This document shows positions 6,934-14,250 of a stretch of DNA of 16,412 nt, in pieces. The notes beneath the pieces are model-generated. The model was given only the letters and a program-made list of their open reading frames with translations. It did not search any database and was not told where the DNA came from. A program made the position numbers and the translations under genes. This DNA is from Chloroflexota bacterium (GTDB lineage Bacteria > Chloroflexota > Anaerolineae > Promineifilales > Promineifilaceae). Location of the stretch: contig QQUD01000528.1 in NCBI GenBank assembly GCA_008501785.1, forward strand, positions 1 to 16,412, in the 5' to 3' direction. How positions within the stretch are numbered: position 1 is the first letter of the stretch; the number at the start of each line of letters is the position of its first letter.

Positions 6934-8325
6934 GTGAGTAAAAGATATTTACCCCTATTCGTTTTATTTGTGCTGGGACTTGTCTTCCTGGCCTCATGTG
7001 CGCCACAAGAGGTGGAGGTGACCCGTGTCGTGACAGAGGTGGAAGAAGTCGAAGTCGAAGTAACCCGCGTCGTCACCGAAACTGTAGAAGTCGAAGGCGA
7101 AACAGTCGAAGTAACCCGCATCGTCACCGAAGAAGTAGAAGTCGAAGTGCCTGCTGAAAGCAAAACACTCGTTTTTACTTCCAGATTGTTTAGCCCACCT
7201 CGTGAGCAAGAGTTTTTCATCAATGAGATTATCAAACCATTTGAAGACGAGCACGGTGTCACCGTTAACTTCCAGATTTTGGACGATAACACCATTTTTG
7301 AACGCGCTACGATTCAACAAGAAACCGACCATGTCACCACCGATGTCATTGCCGCGCATAACGGCAAAATGCCAGATTGGCTCGATGCTGGTTACGTCGA
7401 AGATTTGACCGACATTATCGCCGGCTGGGATGATCGTCATTTCAGCGAGACATTTAACTCAGACACCAATCGTGATGGTCAACAATACTTCATCCCCGTT
7501 GGCGCTGATGTTTATCTGCTATTGGCGAACAACAACGCGCTGCCTTACCTGCCCGAAGGCGCTGATATTGATAACATGACCTGGGATCAATATGCAGATT
7601 GGGCCGTCAACATCGCTGAAGGCGAAGGCGAAGGTAAAGTTTGTATCACCGGTATTCCCAGCAAATCTTGGATTTACATGTTTGGTGGCACAGCATTGTC
7701 CTACGGAGCCGGTTTCCCAGACATCAACTCCCCTGAAGCTGCTGCTGCATGGGACGTATGGGCAAAAATCGGCGCAGCCGACGGTTTTGTACCCAGTGTG
7801 ATGAATATTGAAAGCTGTGTGGACCCGATGATGCGCGAAGAATCGTGGCTGACTGTGTTCCACAATGCGCGTGCCGGACAAGTTTATGCATCGAACGAAA
7901 CTCAATTCACGTTAGGCCCTGCACCTTCAGGCCCCAATGGTATCGGCTCGATTGCTGGTGTCAGTGGTTACGCCATCATGAAGGGGTCGGCTAATTATGA
8001 TTTGGCTGTCGAATTCCTTGAGTACGTCACCCGTCCTGACATTCAGGTGAAAATTGCGAAAGGTACCGGCGGATTCATTCCTCCTGTGCAAGAAGCGCTT
8101 GACAACCTGGGTGATGAGGCGATTGACGAAGTAATCAACAAAGCTGTTCTCGTTCTCGACAATGGTGTTGTCTCTGGTGTGCCCGGATACCTGTATCAGG
8201 ATTGGGGTGCGGTCAAGATGGTCTTTGATGATGTGTTTGAAGAGATGATCTTGAATGGCGACGGAACCGTTGACCAGGCCAGATTAGATGCAGCTTATGA
8301 TGAGCTTGTGGCCTTAGAAAAATAG
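6934..8325 (+). CDS. ABC sugar transporter solute-binding lipoprotein
   Basis: A 463-residue extracellular solute-binding protein of family 1 that captures the sugar for the importer encoded downstream. The signal peptide ends in a lipobox LASC with Cys22 as the lipid-anchored residue. It is followed by a repetitive charged linker, VEVTRVVTE at 27-35 and 41-49 and VEVTRIVTE at 58-66, typical of Chloroflexota lipoproteins. The binding domain runs from about residue 77 to the end. The start is GTG, supported by AAAGGAG 7 nt upstream; no ATG is available in the signal-peptide region. Unlike most neighbours, this 1.4-kb gene has no ACGGCCGT copy. The ligand cannot be read from the sequence; the neighbouring GH3 and GH130 suggest a beta-linked gluco- or mannooligosaccharide. 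Confidence 0.93.
   Translation: MSKRYLPLFVLFVLGLVFLASCAPQEVEVTRVVTEVEEVEVEVTRVVTETVEVEGETVEVTRIVTEEVEVEVPAESKTLVFTSRLFSPPREQEFFINEIIKPFEDEHGVTVNFQILDDNTIFERATIQQETDHVTTDVIAAHNGKMPDWLDAGYVEDLTDIIAGWDDRHFSETFNSDTNRDGQQYFIPVGADVYLLLANNNALPYLPEGADIDNMTWDQYADWAVNIAEGEGEGKVCITGIPSKSWIYMFGGTALSYGAGFPDINSPEAAAAWDVWAKIGAADGFVPSVMNIESCVDPMMREESWLTVFHNARAGQVYASNETQFTLGPAPSGPNGIGSIAGVSGYAIMKGSANYDLAVEFLEYVTRPDIQVKIAKGTGGFIPPVQEALDNLGDEAIDEVINKAVLVLDNGVVSGVPGYLYQDWGAVKMVFDDVFEEMILNGDGTVDQARLDAAYDELVALEK
7012..7131 (+). repeat. Degenerate in-frame repeats encoding the lipoprotein linker
   Basis: Three copies of a nine-residue unit VEVTRVVTE (the third with Ile) separated by Glu/Val spacers. The DNA repeats differ mainly at synonymous positions (gtcgaagtaacccgc against gtggaggtgacccgt), so protein sequence rather than recent slippage explains their similarity. 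They probably form an extended stalk between the lipid anchor and the binding domain. Confidence 0.85.
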
Positions 8326-8371
8326 AATGTGACCTGATATGGCTCTTCAGGCATTCATAAGTCTGAACGAT

Positions 8372-8436
8372 TTGTAGGGGCGCACCCTTGTGGTCGCCCT
8401 CCCCAAAGAGGGCGGGTACAAGACCCGCCCCTACAA
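8372..8436. repeat. Fold-back intergenic repeat, family A copy 1
   Basis: A 65-bp palindromic element between binding-protein and permease genes. Outer arms TTGTAGGGGCG (8372-8382) and CGCCCCTACAA (8426-8436) pair perfectly. Inside, CTTGT (8387-8391) pairs with ACAAG (8418-8422) and CGCCCTC (8395-8401) with GAGGGCG (8408-8414), leaving a 6-nt loop. Copies 2 and 3 are at 11650-11761 and 16100-16208. Lying inside the transport operon, it may lower expression of the permeases relative to the binding protein. Confidence 0.85.
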
Positions 8437-8482
8437 TGGTTAAACGCTTACGATGAACGAAAGAGTCATCAACGTTTCAATT

Positions 8483-8519
8483 ATTGAGTCGGGAAGCAGG
8501 TTGCTAATCCCGGCTCAAT
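8483..8519 (+). promoter_or_regulatory. Second stem-loop upstream of the first permease gene
   Basis: ATTGAGTCGGGA (8483-8494) pairs with TCCCGGCTCAAT (8508-8519) over 12 bp with one T:G wobble and a 13-nt loop. No T-tract follows. Its position, 17 bp before the ribosome-binding site AGGGGA (8536-8541), suggests control of read-through or mRNA stability within the transporter operon. Confidence 0.5.
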
Positions 8520-8549
8520 TGGTTCACGAATGGTCAGGGGACTTCACAT

Positions 8550-9452
8550 ATGGTATTAAAAAGTGATTGGAAGCGAATCCGGGGAAAGGCTGTTCCTTAT
8601 ATTTTGATCATGCCGGTTGTGCTGTATTATGCTGCTTTTTGGCTGCGGCCGGTGCTTGCCTCGGTGGTTAGCAGCTTTACGGATGTGGATGGTTTGTTTA
8701 CGCTGCAAAATTATGCGATGGTGTTTGCGGATGAACGATTTGGGGAAGCTTTTTGGAACACGGCCGTTATCGTCATCTTCTCTGTCACACTAGAATTTTT
8801 GGCCGCCTTATTTTTAGCACTACTCATCAACCGCAAGTTTGTCGGCTCCGGTATATTTTTGTTCCTGGCAATGATTCCGATGGCGCTGCCTGCCGTCGCC
8901 GTCGGTGCGATGTGGAGCACAGGCTTCACGGCACATGGTTGGATTAATAGTTTATTGTATTACCTGGGCATTATGGAGCTAGGCGACAAAATTTATTGGC
9001 TGGCAGGTTCCGATTTGGCCACGCTGGCGCTGATTATTGTGATTGACGCATGGCAAGTCATCCCCTCTGTCATGATTATTTTATTGGCAGGATTGCAAAA
9101 CATCCCGAAAGAAACAGAAGAAGCGGGATATGTGTTTGGCGGCAATTATTTTACCGTGCTGCGAAAAATTACGATTCCGATGCTGAAATCGACGATTCAA
9201 ACGGCCGTTATTCTCCGCCTCATCTCCGCCATTCAAATCTGGCTCATTATCGTCATTTTATTAGGGTTCTCCCGACTACCCGTATTAGTCGAACGCATCG
9301 TTTACTACCACGACGAAGTCGGCAATCTAGCCATCAGCTACCAAATGGCCTCCGGTTACACCATCGTCGTTTCCGTGATCGTTTCATTGGCAGCCCTCGC
9401 CTATTTGAAAGTGTCTGGCGCATTTGATCGCAGCCCCGAGGAGCAATCATGA
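8550..9452 (+). CDS. ABC sugar transporter permease, MalF/UgpA type
   Basis: A 300-residue inner-membrane permease of the CUT1 (carbohydrate uptake) class with about six membrane spans (near residues 13-35, 71-94, 102-123, 155-180, 215-240 and 268-286). The EAA loop that docks with the ATPase is EEAGYVFGGNYFTVLRKITI (190-209). AGGGGA 8 nt before the ATG is a good ribosome-binding site. The gene overlaps the next permease by 4 bp (ATGA), indicating translational coupling and a heterodimeric channel. Two ACGGCCGT copies both encode Thr-Ala-Val in hydrophobic segments (residues 71-73 and 218-220), showing that the palindrome is tolerated in membrane spans. Confidence 0.93.
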   Translation: MVLKSDWKRIRGKAVPYILIMPVVLYYAAFWLRPVLASVVSSFTDVDGLFTLQNYAMVFADERFGEAFWNTAVIVIFSVTLEFLAALFLALLINRKFVGSGIFLFLAMIPMALPAVAVGAMWSTGFTAHGWINSLLYYLGIMELGDKIYWLAGSDLATLALIIVIDAWQVIPSVMIILLAGLQNIPKETEEAGYVFGGNYFTVLRKITIPMLKSTIQTAVILRLISAIQIWLIIVILLGFSRLPVLVERIVYYHDEVGNLAISYQMASGYTIVVSVIVSLAALAYLKVSGAFDRSPEEQS

Positions 9453-10528
9453 CCAAAAAGAAACCACAAGTAGACCTTTTCAAAGCTGCAAAACAATCAG
9501 CCTTTTACATTTTTTTGACGGGTTTGATTGTAGCCATGCTGCTACCGGTTTTCTTCATCGTCTCCCTGTCCTTCCTCTCCACCCGTGAAGCCTATCTTTT
9601 TCCGCTGCCCTTGGTGCCAGCATTGACATCTAAATTTGAATTGACTACGGGTGAACGAGGCTATTTGCTCAGCGTCTACGACCGCACCGACAAAGAGTAT
9701 CACACTGTGCTAGACACCAACGAACTGGAGAAAATGGAAGTCTATTTTAAGTCGCAGCTCGGCACAACGGTGACGATTCCAGAAATCGAGGAGCAAATCG
9801 CGAAGCTGGACACGCAGGAAGTGGTCCGATTTTCTAAGCGCAAAAACCTGTTTTCCAATTACACCACCTTTTTCCAGGTGACGCGAGATGCCGTGCCTGC
9901 GCTGATTCGCAGTTTAGAAATTTGTGCATTGACCATTTTGATTTCGTTGTCGATTGGCGGCATGGCGGGGTACGCCTTTGCCCGATATGTGTTTAAGGGG
10001 CGCAACGCGCTCAAATTTAGCGTCCTTTTCGTGCGCATGTTTCCCGGCGTGGCGATTGCATTGCCAATGGTAATTATTTTGGCAAACACATCGGTGTTTG
10101 GCCGCACTTTGTACGATGAACCACTCGGTTTGTCGCTGGTCTACTCCATCGGCTCCATCGGGTTAACCGTTTGGATCACAGCCAGCATTTTCCTGGGAAT
10201 TCCGCGATCATTGGAAGAAGCCGCGCTCGTATTTGGCGCAACCAAATTTCAAGCCTTCATGCGAATCACATTGCCACTGGCCTTGCCGGGGTTGGCCGCA
10301 GCGGCGATGTACTCCTTTTTAGGCGCTTGGAATGAAACGGTGTCCGCGATTATTTTGACGCAATTTAAGCCTACATTTGCTGTGGTGGTTTACCAAACAC
10401 TTGTCGGTGCGACGGGTCAGGTGAATTTAGCAGCGGCGGGTGGCATGGCGATGGCGCTGCCAGCCATCATCTTCACCTTTTTTATTCGCAAATATATCAA
10501 TCAAATGTGGGGCGGCATTACCGTTTAA
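9449..10528 (+). CDS. ABC sugar transporter permease, MalG type, with an enlarged outer loop
   Basis: A 359-residue CUT1 permease, about 75 residues longer than the typical MalG partner. The first span (about 18-42) is followed by a long hydrophilic stretch (about 55-140, GERGYLLSVYDRTDKEYHTV and onward) before the second span (about 150-175), which should place the extra domain outside the membrane on the binding-protein side. The EAA loop is EEAALVFGATKFQAFMRITL (256-275). GAGGAG (9438-9443) precedes the ATG, which overlaps the previous stop. No ACGGCCGT copy occurs in this gene. The insert may help dock the binding protein or contact the sugar; I do not recognise it as a known separate domain. 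Confidence 0.92.
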   Translation: MTKKKPQVDLFKAAKQSAFYIFLTGLIVAMLLPVFFIVSLSFLSTREAYLFPLPLVPALTSKFELTTGERGYLLSVYDRTDKEYHTVLDTNELEKMEVYFKSQLGTTVTIPEIEEQIAKLDTQEVVRFSKRKNLFSNYTTFFQVTRDAVPALIRSLEICALTILISLSIGGMAGYAFARYVFKGRNALKFSVLFVRMFPGVAIALPMVIILANTSVFGRTLYDEPLGLSLVYSIGSIGLTVWITASIFLGIPRSLEEAALVFGATKFQAFMRITLPLALPGLAAAAMYSFLGAWNETVSAIILTQFKPTFAVVVYQTLVGATGQVNLAAAGGMAMALPAIIFTFFIRKYINQMWGGITV

Positions 10529-10539
10529 GGGAGGATGTC

Positions 10540-11625
10540 ATGGCAAATTTAAAATTAAACAATGTGACAAAAAGATTTGGCAAAAACGTTGTCGCAGTTA
10601 ACGATCTTTCATTAGAGGTTCACGATGGCGAGTTTTTGGTGCTGCTGGGACCATCTGGCTGCGGCAAAACAACAGCGATGCGAATGGTGGCGGGATTAGA
10701 GGAAGTGACTGAAGGTATAATCACGATTGATGGTGAAGACATTACGGAACTTCCTCCACGCAAACGAAATATAAGCATGATTTTTCAAAATTATGCCGTT
10801 TGGCCGCATATGAGTGTCTATGACAATATCGCCTATTCGCTCAAGCTGAAAAAGATGGACAAGAACACGATTGATACCGTTGTGAAAGAAGTGGCTGACA
10901 TGACCAAAATTGGTGATTATTTAGAGCGATTCCCTTCGCAATTGTCAGGTGGTCAACAGCAGCGAGTCGCGGTGGCGCGGGCTATTGCGGTGAAACCAAA
11001 GGTGTTTCTGATGGATGAGCCGCTTTCGAATCTGGATGCCAAGCTGCGCGGTTCGATGCGGACGGAGTTGAAGGCGATTCATACGAAGACAGATGCAACG
11101 ACTGTCTTTGTCACCCATGATCAATCCGAAGCGATGAGTATGGCAGACCGCATTGTAGTGATGAAGGATGGCGAGATTATGCAAATCGGCACGCCGGAAG
11201 ATGTGTATGATCGCAGTGCGAATATTTTTGTGGCTGATTTTATCGGCACGCCGCCCACGAATTTTATGGATGCGGATTTGACGGTGAGTAACGGCCGTTC
11301 TCACCTCACCAACGCCCATTTCAAATTCGAGCTAACCGGCGAAGTCGCCGCCCGACTCCAGGCGCACAACAAAAAACACCTCGTGATTGGCATTCGTCCC
11401 GAAAATCTAGCGCTGGTCGACGCAGACAATGCGATCATCTCGGCCCCTTGTTTGGTTGCTGAGCCACAAGGCTCTCATCAAATTGTGGCGATTGAACTCG
11501 ACAACAAGCTAATGAAAATTGTATCATCCCCCCAACCAAAAATTAAGTCAGGGGAAATGATTCATTTAGCATTTAAGCAAAGTGAAATTCATTTCTTTGA
11601 TAAAGAATCGGGGCATCGGATTTAA
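10540..11625 (+). CDS. ABC sugar transporter ATPase, MalK/MsmK/UgpC type
   Basis: A 361-residue ATPase that powers the importer. Walker A GPSGCGKTT is at 37-45, the Q-loop at Gln83 (IFQNYAVWPHMSVYDN), the signature LSGGQQQR at 135-142, Walker B VFLMDEP at 155-161, the D-loop SNLDAKLR at 163-170 and the H-loop His193 (VTHDQSEAM). A C-terminal regulatory TOBE region (about 237-361) marks it as a CUT1 importer ATPase. I use the ATG at 10540, with AAGGGAGG (10527-10534) before it; an upstream in-frame GTG at 10507 would add non-conserved residues overlapping the permease. Its own dedicated ATPase means this importer need not share a common one. One ACGGCCGT copy encodes Asn-Gly-Arg at 251-253. 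Confidence 0.95.
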   Translation: MANLKLNNVTKRFGKNVVAVNDLSLEVHDGEFLVLLGPSGCGKTTAMRMVAGLEEVTEGIITIDGEDITELPPRKRNISMIFQNYAVWPHMSVYDNIAYSLKLKKMDKNTIDTVVKEVADMTKIGDYLERFPSQLSGGQQQRVAVARAIAVKPKVFLMDEPLSNLDAKLRGSMRTELKAIHTKTDATTVFVTHDQSEAMSMADRIVVMKDGEIMQIGTPEDVYDRSANIFVADFIGTPPTNFMDADLTVSNGRSHLTNAHFKFELTGEVAARLQAHNKKHLVIGIRPENLALVDADNAIISAPCLVAEPQGSHQIVAIELDNKLMKIVSSPQPKIKSGEMIHLAFKQSEIHFFDKESGHRI

Positions 11626-11649
11626 ATAAAACATCATATATCTCCAAAT

Positions 11650-11761
11650 TTTCGTGGAGTTGTAGGGGCGTACCCTTGTGGTCGCCCTCCCATCCTTTCT
11701 GAAGAGGGCGGGCACAAGGCCCGCCCCTACATTTGGTGTCAACTCCATAAAAACTTATTGA
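11650..11761. repeat. Fold-back intergenic repeat, family A copy 2 with flanks
   Basis: The core (11661-11731) has 10-bp outer arms TGTAGGGGCG and CGCCCCTACA and inner arms CGCCCTC and GAGGGCG, in the same orientation as copy 1. Around it, TGGAGTTG (11655-11662) pairs with CAACTCCA (11740-11747). A 25-bp flank at 11737-11761 matches 16184-16208 at 23 positions, and TTTCGTGGAG (11650-11659) matches TTTCGCGGGG (16100-16109). It follows the ATPase stop and may serve as the transporter operon's terminator. Confidence 0.85.
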
Positions 11762-11789
11762 ATCTAAAAAAATTATGGAGTAGATCACC

Positions 11790-13145
11790 ATGAAAAATAT
11801 AGGCATTATTCATTATCAATTAGGCCATACCGACGGCGTTTCTTTGGAAGTGGACAAGTGGCGGCAGATTTTAGAGGAAATGGGCCATCGCGTGTTTTAT
11901 TGTGCAGGCGATTTGGGAACAGTTGATGGCACGCTGATTAAAGAAATGTACCATCACACCGAGGCTGCAAAACGGCTCAATCGTAATATGTTTGGCGCAC
12001 TGCGTGACTATGATGAAGCGGGCTTTAAAGCTGAAATGGAACAGCTAACAGATGTGCTGGAACAGAAATTCAGTGATTTTATTGAAGCCAACAAGATTGA
12101 TTTTCTGATTCCGCAAAATGTTTGGTCGGTGGCGGCCAGTCCCCCCGTTGCGGAGGCGGTGACGCGGGTAATGCGGACATTTCAAATTCCAGCGCTGGCA
12201 CACAACCACGATTTTTATTGGGAACGGGTGGATGGTGTGGCGCTGACGTGTGCAACGGCCGTTAACATCGCCGACAAATATTTACCACCGCGCGATCCAT
12301 TGGCAAAACATGCCGTGATCAACAGCCTCGCCCAAAAAGAGTTAGCGGCACGCAAAGGGATTGAGTCTACGGTTATTCCCAATGTGTTTGAGTTTGACGA
12401 AGACCCCTGGCTGGCTGACGACTACAATCAAGATTTTCGAGCGCGTATTGGCTTGCAGGACAACGACATTTTAATTTTGCAAGCAACGCGCATTGTGGCG
12501 CGGAAGGGGATTGAACTGGCAATTGATTTTGTGAAGGCGCTTGGTAGTCCTGAACGGCGAGCGGTTTTGCAGGAGAAGGGGTTGTATAACGGCCGTTCTT
12601 TTGACAAAGACAGCCGCATCGTCTTCGTACTCGCCGGATATGCGCAAGACGATGCAACTGGCCTTTACATTAAAGGGCTCAAGCAAAAGGTGGCTGACTC
12701 CGGTATTGATGCCCTCTTCATCGAAGACATTGTTGGCGGGCGTCGCCAAATGCGCAACGGTAACAAAATCTACTCCTTGTGGGACACTTATGTGTATGCC
12801 GATTTTGTCACCTATCCCAGCTTGTGGGAAGGGTGGGGCAATCAATTGCTGGAAACCTTGCGCGTCAAGCTGCCCTTTTTGCTGTTTGAATATCCGGTTT
12901 ACACAACCGACATCAAAGACAAAGGATTCCAGGCGGTTTCACTTGGGTCTGAGATTGCTGGGCGCGATGAAAACAATTTGGTTCAGGTTGCCCCGATGGT
13001 GATTGAAACGGCCGCTGACGAAGCATTGGTGTTGCTCACGGATGACAAGTTACGACAGGAACTTGTTGAACATAATTTCCAGGTAGGACGACAACATTAC
13101 TCGATGACCGCGCTGCGCAGATACTTAACGCAATTAATCGGATGA
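11790..13145 (+). CDS. GT4-like (GT-B fold) glycosyltransferase
   Basis: A 451-residue family 1/GT4-type glycosyltransferase that transfers a sugar from a nucleotide donor with retention of configuration. The N-terminal acceptor domain begins MKNIGIIHYQLGHTDGVSLE, with the glycine-rich loop expected near the donor phosphate. The C-terminal donor domain shows RIVARKGIELAIDF (234-247) and the EX7E motif in PSLWEGWGNQLLETL (Glu347 and Glu355). There is no signal peptide or membrane span, so it acts in the cytoplasm on a soluble or loosely bound acceptor. GGAG (11777-11780) is a suitable ribosome-binding site. It follows the importer and family A copy 2. With GH130 nearby, it may make a mannosylated or glucosylated metabolite such as a glycerate-based solute, but donor and acceptor are not determined. 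Two ACGGCCGT copies and one near-copy (13008-13015) are present. Confidence 0.87.
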   Translation: MKNIGIIHYQLGHTDGVSLEVDKWRQILEEMGHRVFYCAGDLGTVDGTLIKEMYHHTEAAKRLNRNMFGALRDYDEAGFKAEMEQLTDVLEQKFSDFIEANKIDFLIPQNVWSVAASPPVAEAVTRVMRTFQIPALAHNHDFYWERVDGVALTCATAVNIADKYLPPRDPLAKHAVINSLAQKELAARKGIESTVIPNVFEFDEDPWLADDYNQDFRARIGLQDNDILILQATRIVARKGIELAIDFVKALGSPERRAVLQEKGLYNGRSFDKDSRIVFVLAGYAQDDATGLYIKGLKQKVADSGIDALFIEDIVGGRRQMRNGNKIYSLWDTYVYADFVTYPSLWEGWGNQLLETLRVKLPFLLFEYPVYTTDIKDKGFQAVSLGSEIAGRDENNLVQVAPMVIETAADEALVLLTDDKLRQELVEHNFQVGRQHYSMTALRRYLTQLIG

Positions 13146-13161
13146 AAGACCAATATCTCCT

Positions 13162-13276
13162 TTAAGTGAGCGTCTATAAATTACTTCCCTTTTAGGAGTG
13201 GAGGCTTTAGCCGGAACATGTGCCGTGAGAACCGGCTAAAGCCTCCACTCCGGGAACTTAACTCTGGACGCTTACT
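13162..13276. terminator. Large inverted-repeat element between convergent operons
   Basis: A perfect 20-bp stem, GGAGTGGAGGCTTTAGCCGG (13195-13214) and its complement (13232-13251), encloses a 17-nt loop. Outer arms AGTGAGCGTC (13165-13174) and GACGCTTACT (13267-13276) pair with one mismatch, and TTACTTCCC (13181-13189) roughly mirrors GGGAACTTAA (13252-13261), so the whole element is about 115 bp. It lies between two converging genes and its right arm overlaps the kinase stop codon. It can act as a bidirectional terminator, and its design also suggests a MITE-like or REP-like mobile element. Confidence 0.7.
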
Positions 13277-14207
13277 AAGTCAGATGATCAGCAATAACAT
13301 TTGAAAAAATCTCATTGAGATCGTTCTTAGAAAATTGGGCAGCACCGATGACCAACGTGTTCGCCGTGCCAGCCGCCACACCAACCTTGACAGCTTCGAT
13401 CAAATCAAACCCTTGTGTGATACCAACTATCAATCCAGCTAACATACAATCGCCCGAGCCAACCGCACTTTTTGCCTTTACCTGCGGATTTCTCACATGC
13501 ACCACCTTCCCTCCTTGTGCGGCCAATGCGCCATTTTTCCCTTGCGACAGTACCACAATTGTCTCATAACAGGCTGAAATATCTGACGCTGCGGCCACAA
13601 AATCAGAGGGGGTGGTTAGTTTTCGTTTCGCCAGAATTGCTGCTTCTTTCTCATTTGGCTTAATTAGAAATGGCTTTGCCACCACACCCTGTAACAATGC
13701 TTCTCCGCTACTATCAAGAAACACGGGCACATTGAATTCATGGGCAATTTCAATGAGTTGAGCGTAAAAATCTAATGGCACACCGGGGGGAAGGCTGCCG
13801 GAGAGAGAAACGGCCGTATACGCACCCACAATATTGCGAAAACGAGCCAGCATTTCCGTCACTTTCTCAGGCGGAACGAGCTTCCCCTTCTCGTAGATTT
13901 CTGTCATTGTTTGGTCTGTGTTATCCAAAATAGACGTACAGGTTCGCGATTCAAAATCTGTATAAACAAAATCCGCAGCGATACCTTCTTGTTGCAGTTT
14001 CTTCTCGATAAGCTGTCCAGCTGTACCCCCTACCCAACCAGTGACAACAGACTTTTCATCAAACTGTTTGAGTGCCCGCGCCACGTTACAACCTTTGCCA
14101 CCGGCTAACAACTTCACCACTTCCGGTCGATGAATCTCACCCACATTGAAAGCATTCACAACAATTGTTTTATCAATTGCTGCATTCAAATTCACACAAA
14201 GAATCAT
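13275..14207 (-). CDS. FruK/LacC-type phosphofructokinase (PfkB family)
   Basis: A 310-residue PfkB-family kinase of the 1-phosphofructokinase/tagatose-6-phosphate kinase group, which phosphorylates a ketose monophosphate to the bisphosphate. The start MILCVNLNAAIDKT fits the family's N-terminal strand. The first PfkB motif, LLAGGKGCNVARALKQF, follows, and the second, AKSAVGSGDCMLAGLIVG, carries the catalytic aspartate in GSGD. SLPPGVP and KPNEKEAA (for the family's KPN-E motif) are typical. I use the ATG at 14207; a TTG at 14219 would add four residues. It is the last gene of the three-gene minus-strand operon, 43 bp after the aldolase, whose substrate it would produce. No strong ribosome-binding site is visible. 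One ACGGCCGT copy encodes Thr-Ala-Val before SLSGSLPP. Confidence 0.9.
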   Translation of the reverse strand: MILCVNLNAAIDKTIVVNAFNVGEIHRPEVVKLLAGGKGCNVARALKQFDEKSVVTGWVGGTAGQLIEKKLQQEGIAADFVYTDFESRTCTSILDNTDQTMTEIYEKGKLVPPEKVTEMLARFRNIVGAYTAVSLSGSLPPGVPLDFYAQLIEIAHEFNVPVFLDSSGEALLQGVVAKPFLIKPNEKEAAILAKRKLTTPSDFVAAASDISACYETIVVLSQGKNGALAAQGGKVVHVRNPQVKAKSAVGSGDCMLAGLIVGITQGFDLIEAVKVGVAAGTANTLVIGAAQFSKNDLNEIFSNVIADHLT

Positions 14208-14224
14208 GATTTTTCTCAACTATA

Positions 14225-14244
14225 GGGCGGTTCGCGAACTGCCC
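14225..14244 (-). promoter_or_regulatory. Near-perfect 20-bp palindrome before the phosphofructokinase start
   Basis: GGGCGGTTCGCGAACTGCCC is self-complementary except for one base pair and is centred on TTCGCGAA. It fills most of the 43-bp gap between aldolase and phosphofructokinase, ending 17 bp before the ATG at 14207. As RNA it would form a compact hairpin that could tune relative expression by processing or attenuation; as DNA it could bind a dimeric regulator. Confidence 0.5.
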
Positions 14245-14250
14245 CTGCAC

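Noticed and set aside
7012..7131. Tandem repeats that could suggest a CRISPR array or minisatellite
   Set aside because: Units are short, in frame, diverged at synonymous positions and encode a known type of lipoprotein linker.
6903..7440. Long minus-strand open frames opposite the start of the binding-protein gene
   Set aside because: Their Ser/Thr- and Phe/Asp-rich sequences are the mirror of the GTC-GAA-GTA-ACC linker repeats on the other strand; the + strand lipoprotein is certain.
8372..8436. Cloverleaf-like fold-back that might be a tRNA
   Set aside because: No conserved T-loop, anticodon arm or CCA-end features, and it recurs as a repeat.
10507..10539. GTG start for the transporter ATPase
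   Set aside because: The ATG at 10540 has a strong AAGGGAGG site and begins directly at the conserved MANLKLNNVTKRFG; the extension overlaps the permease.
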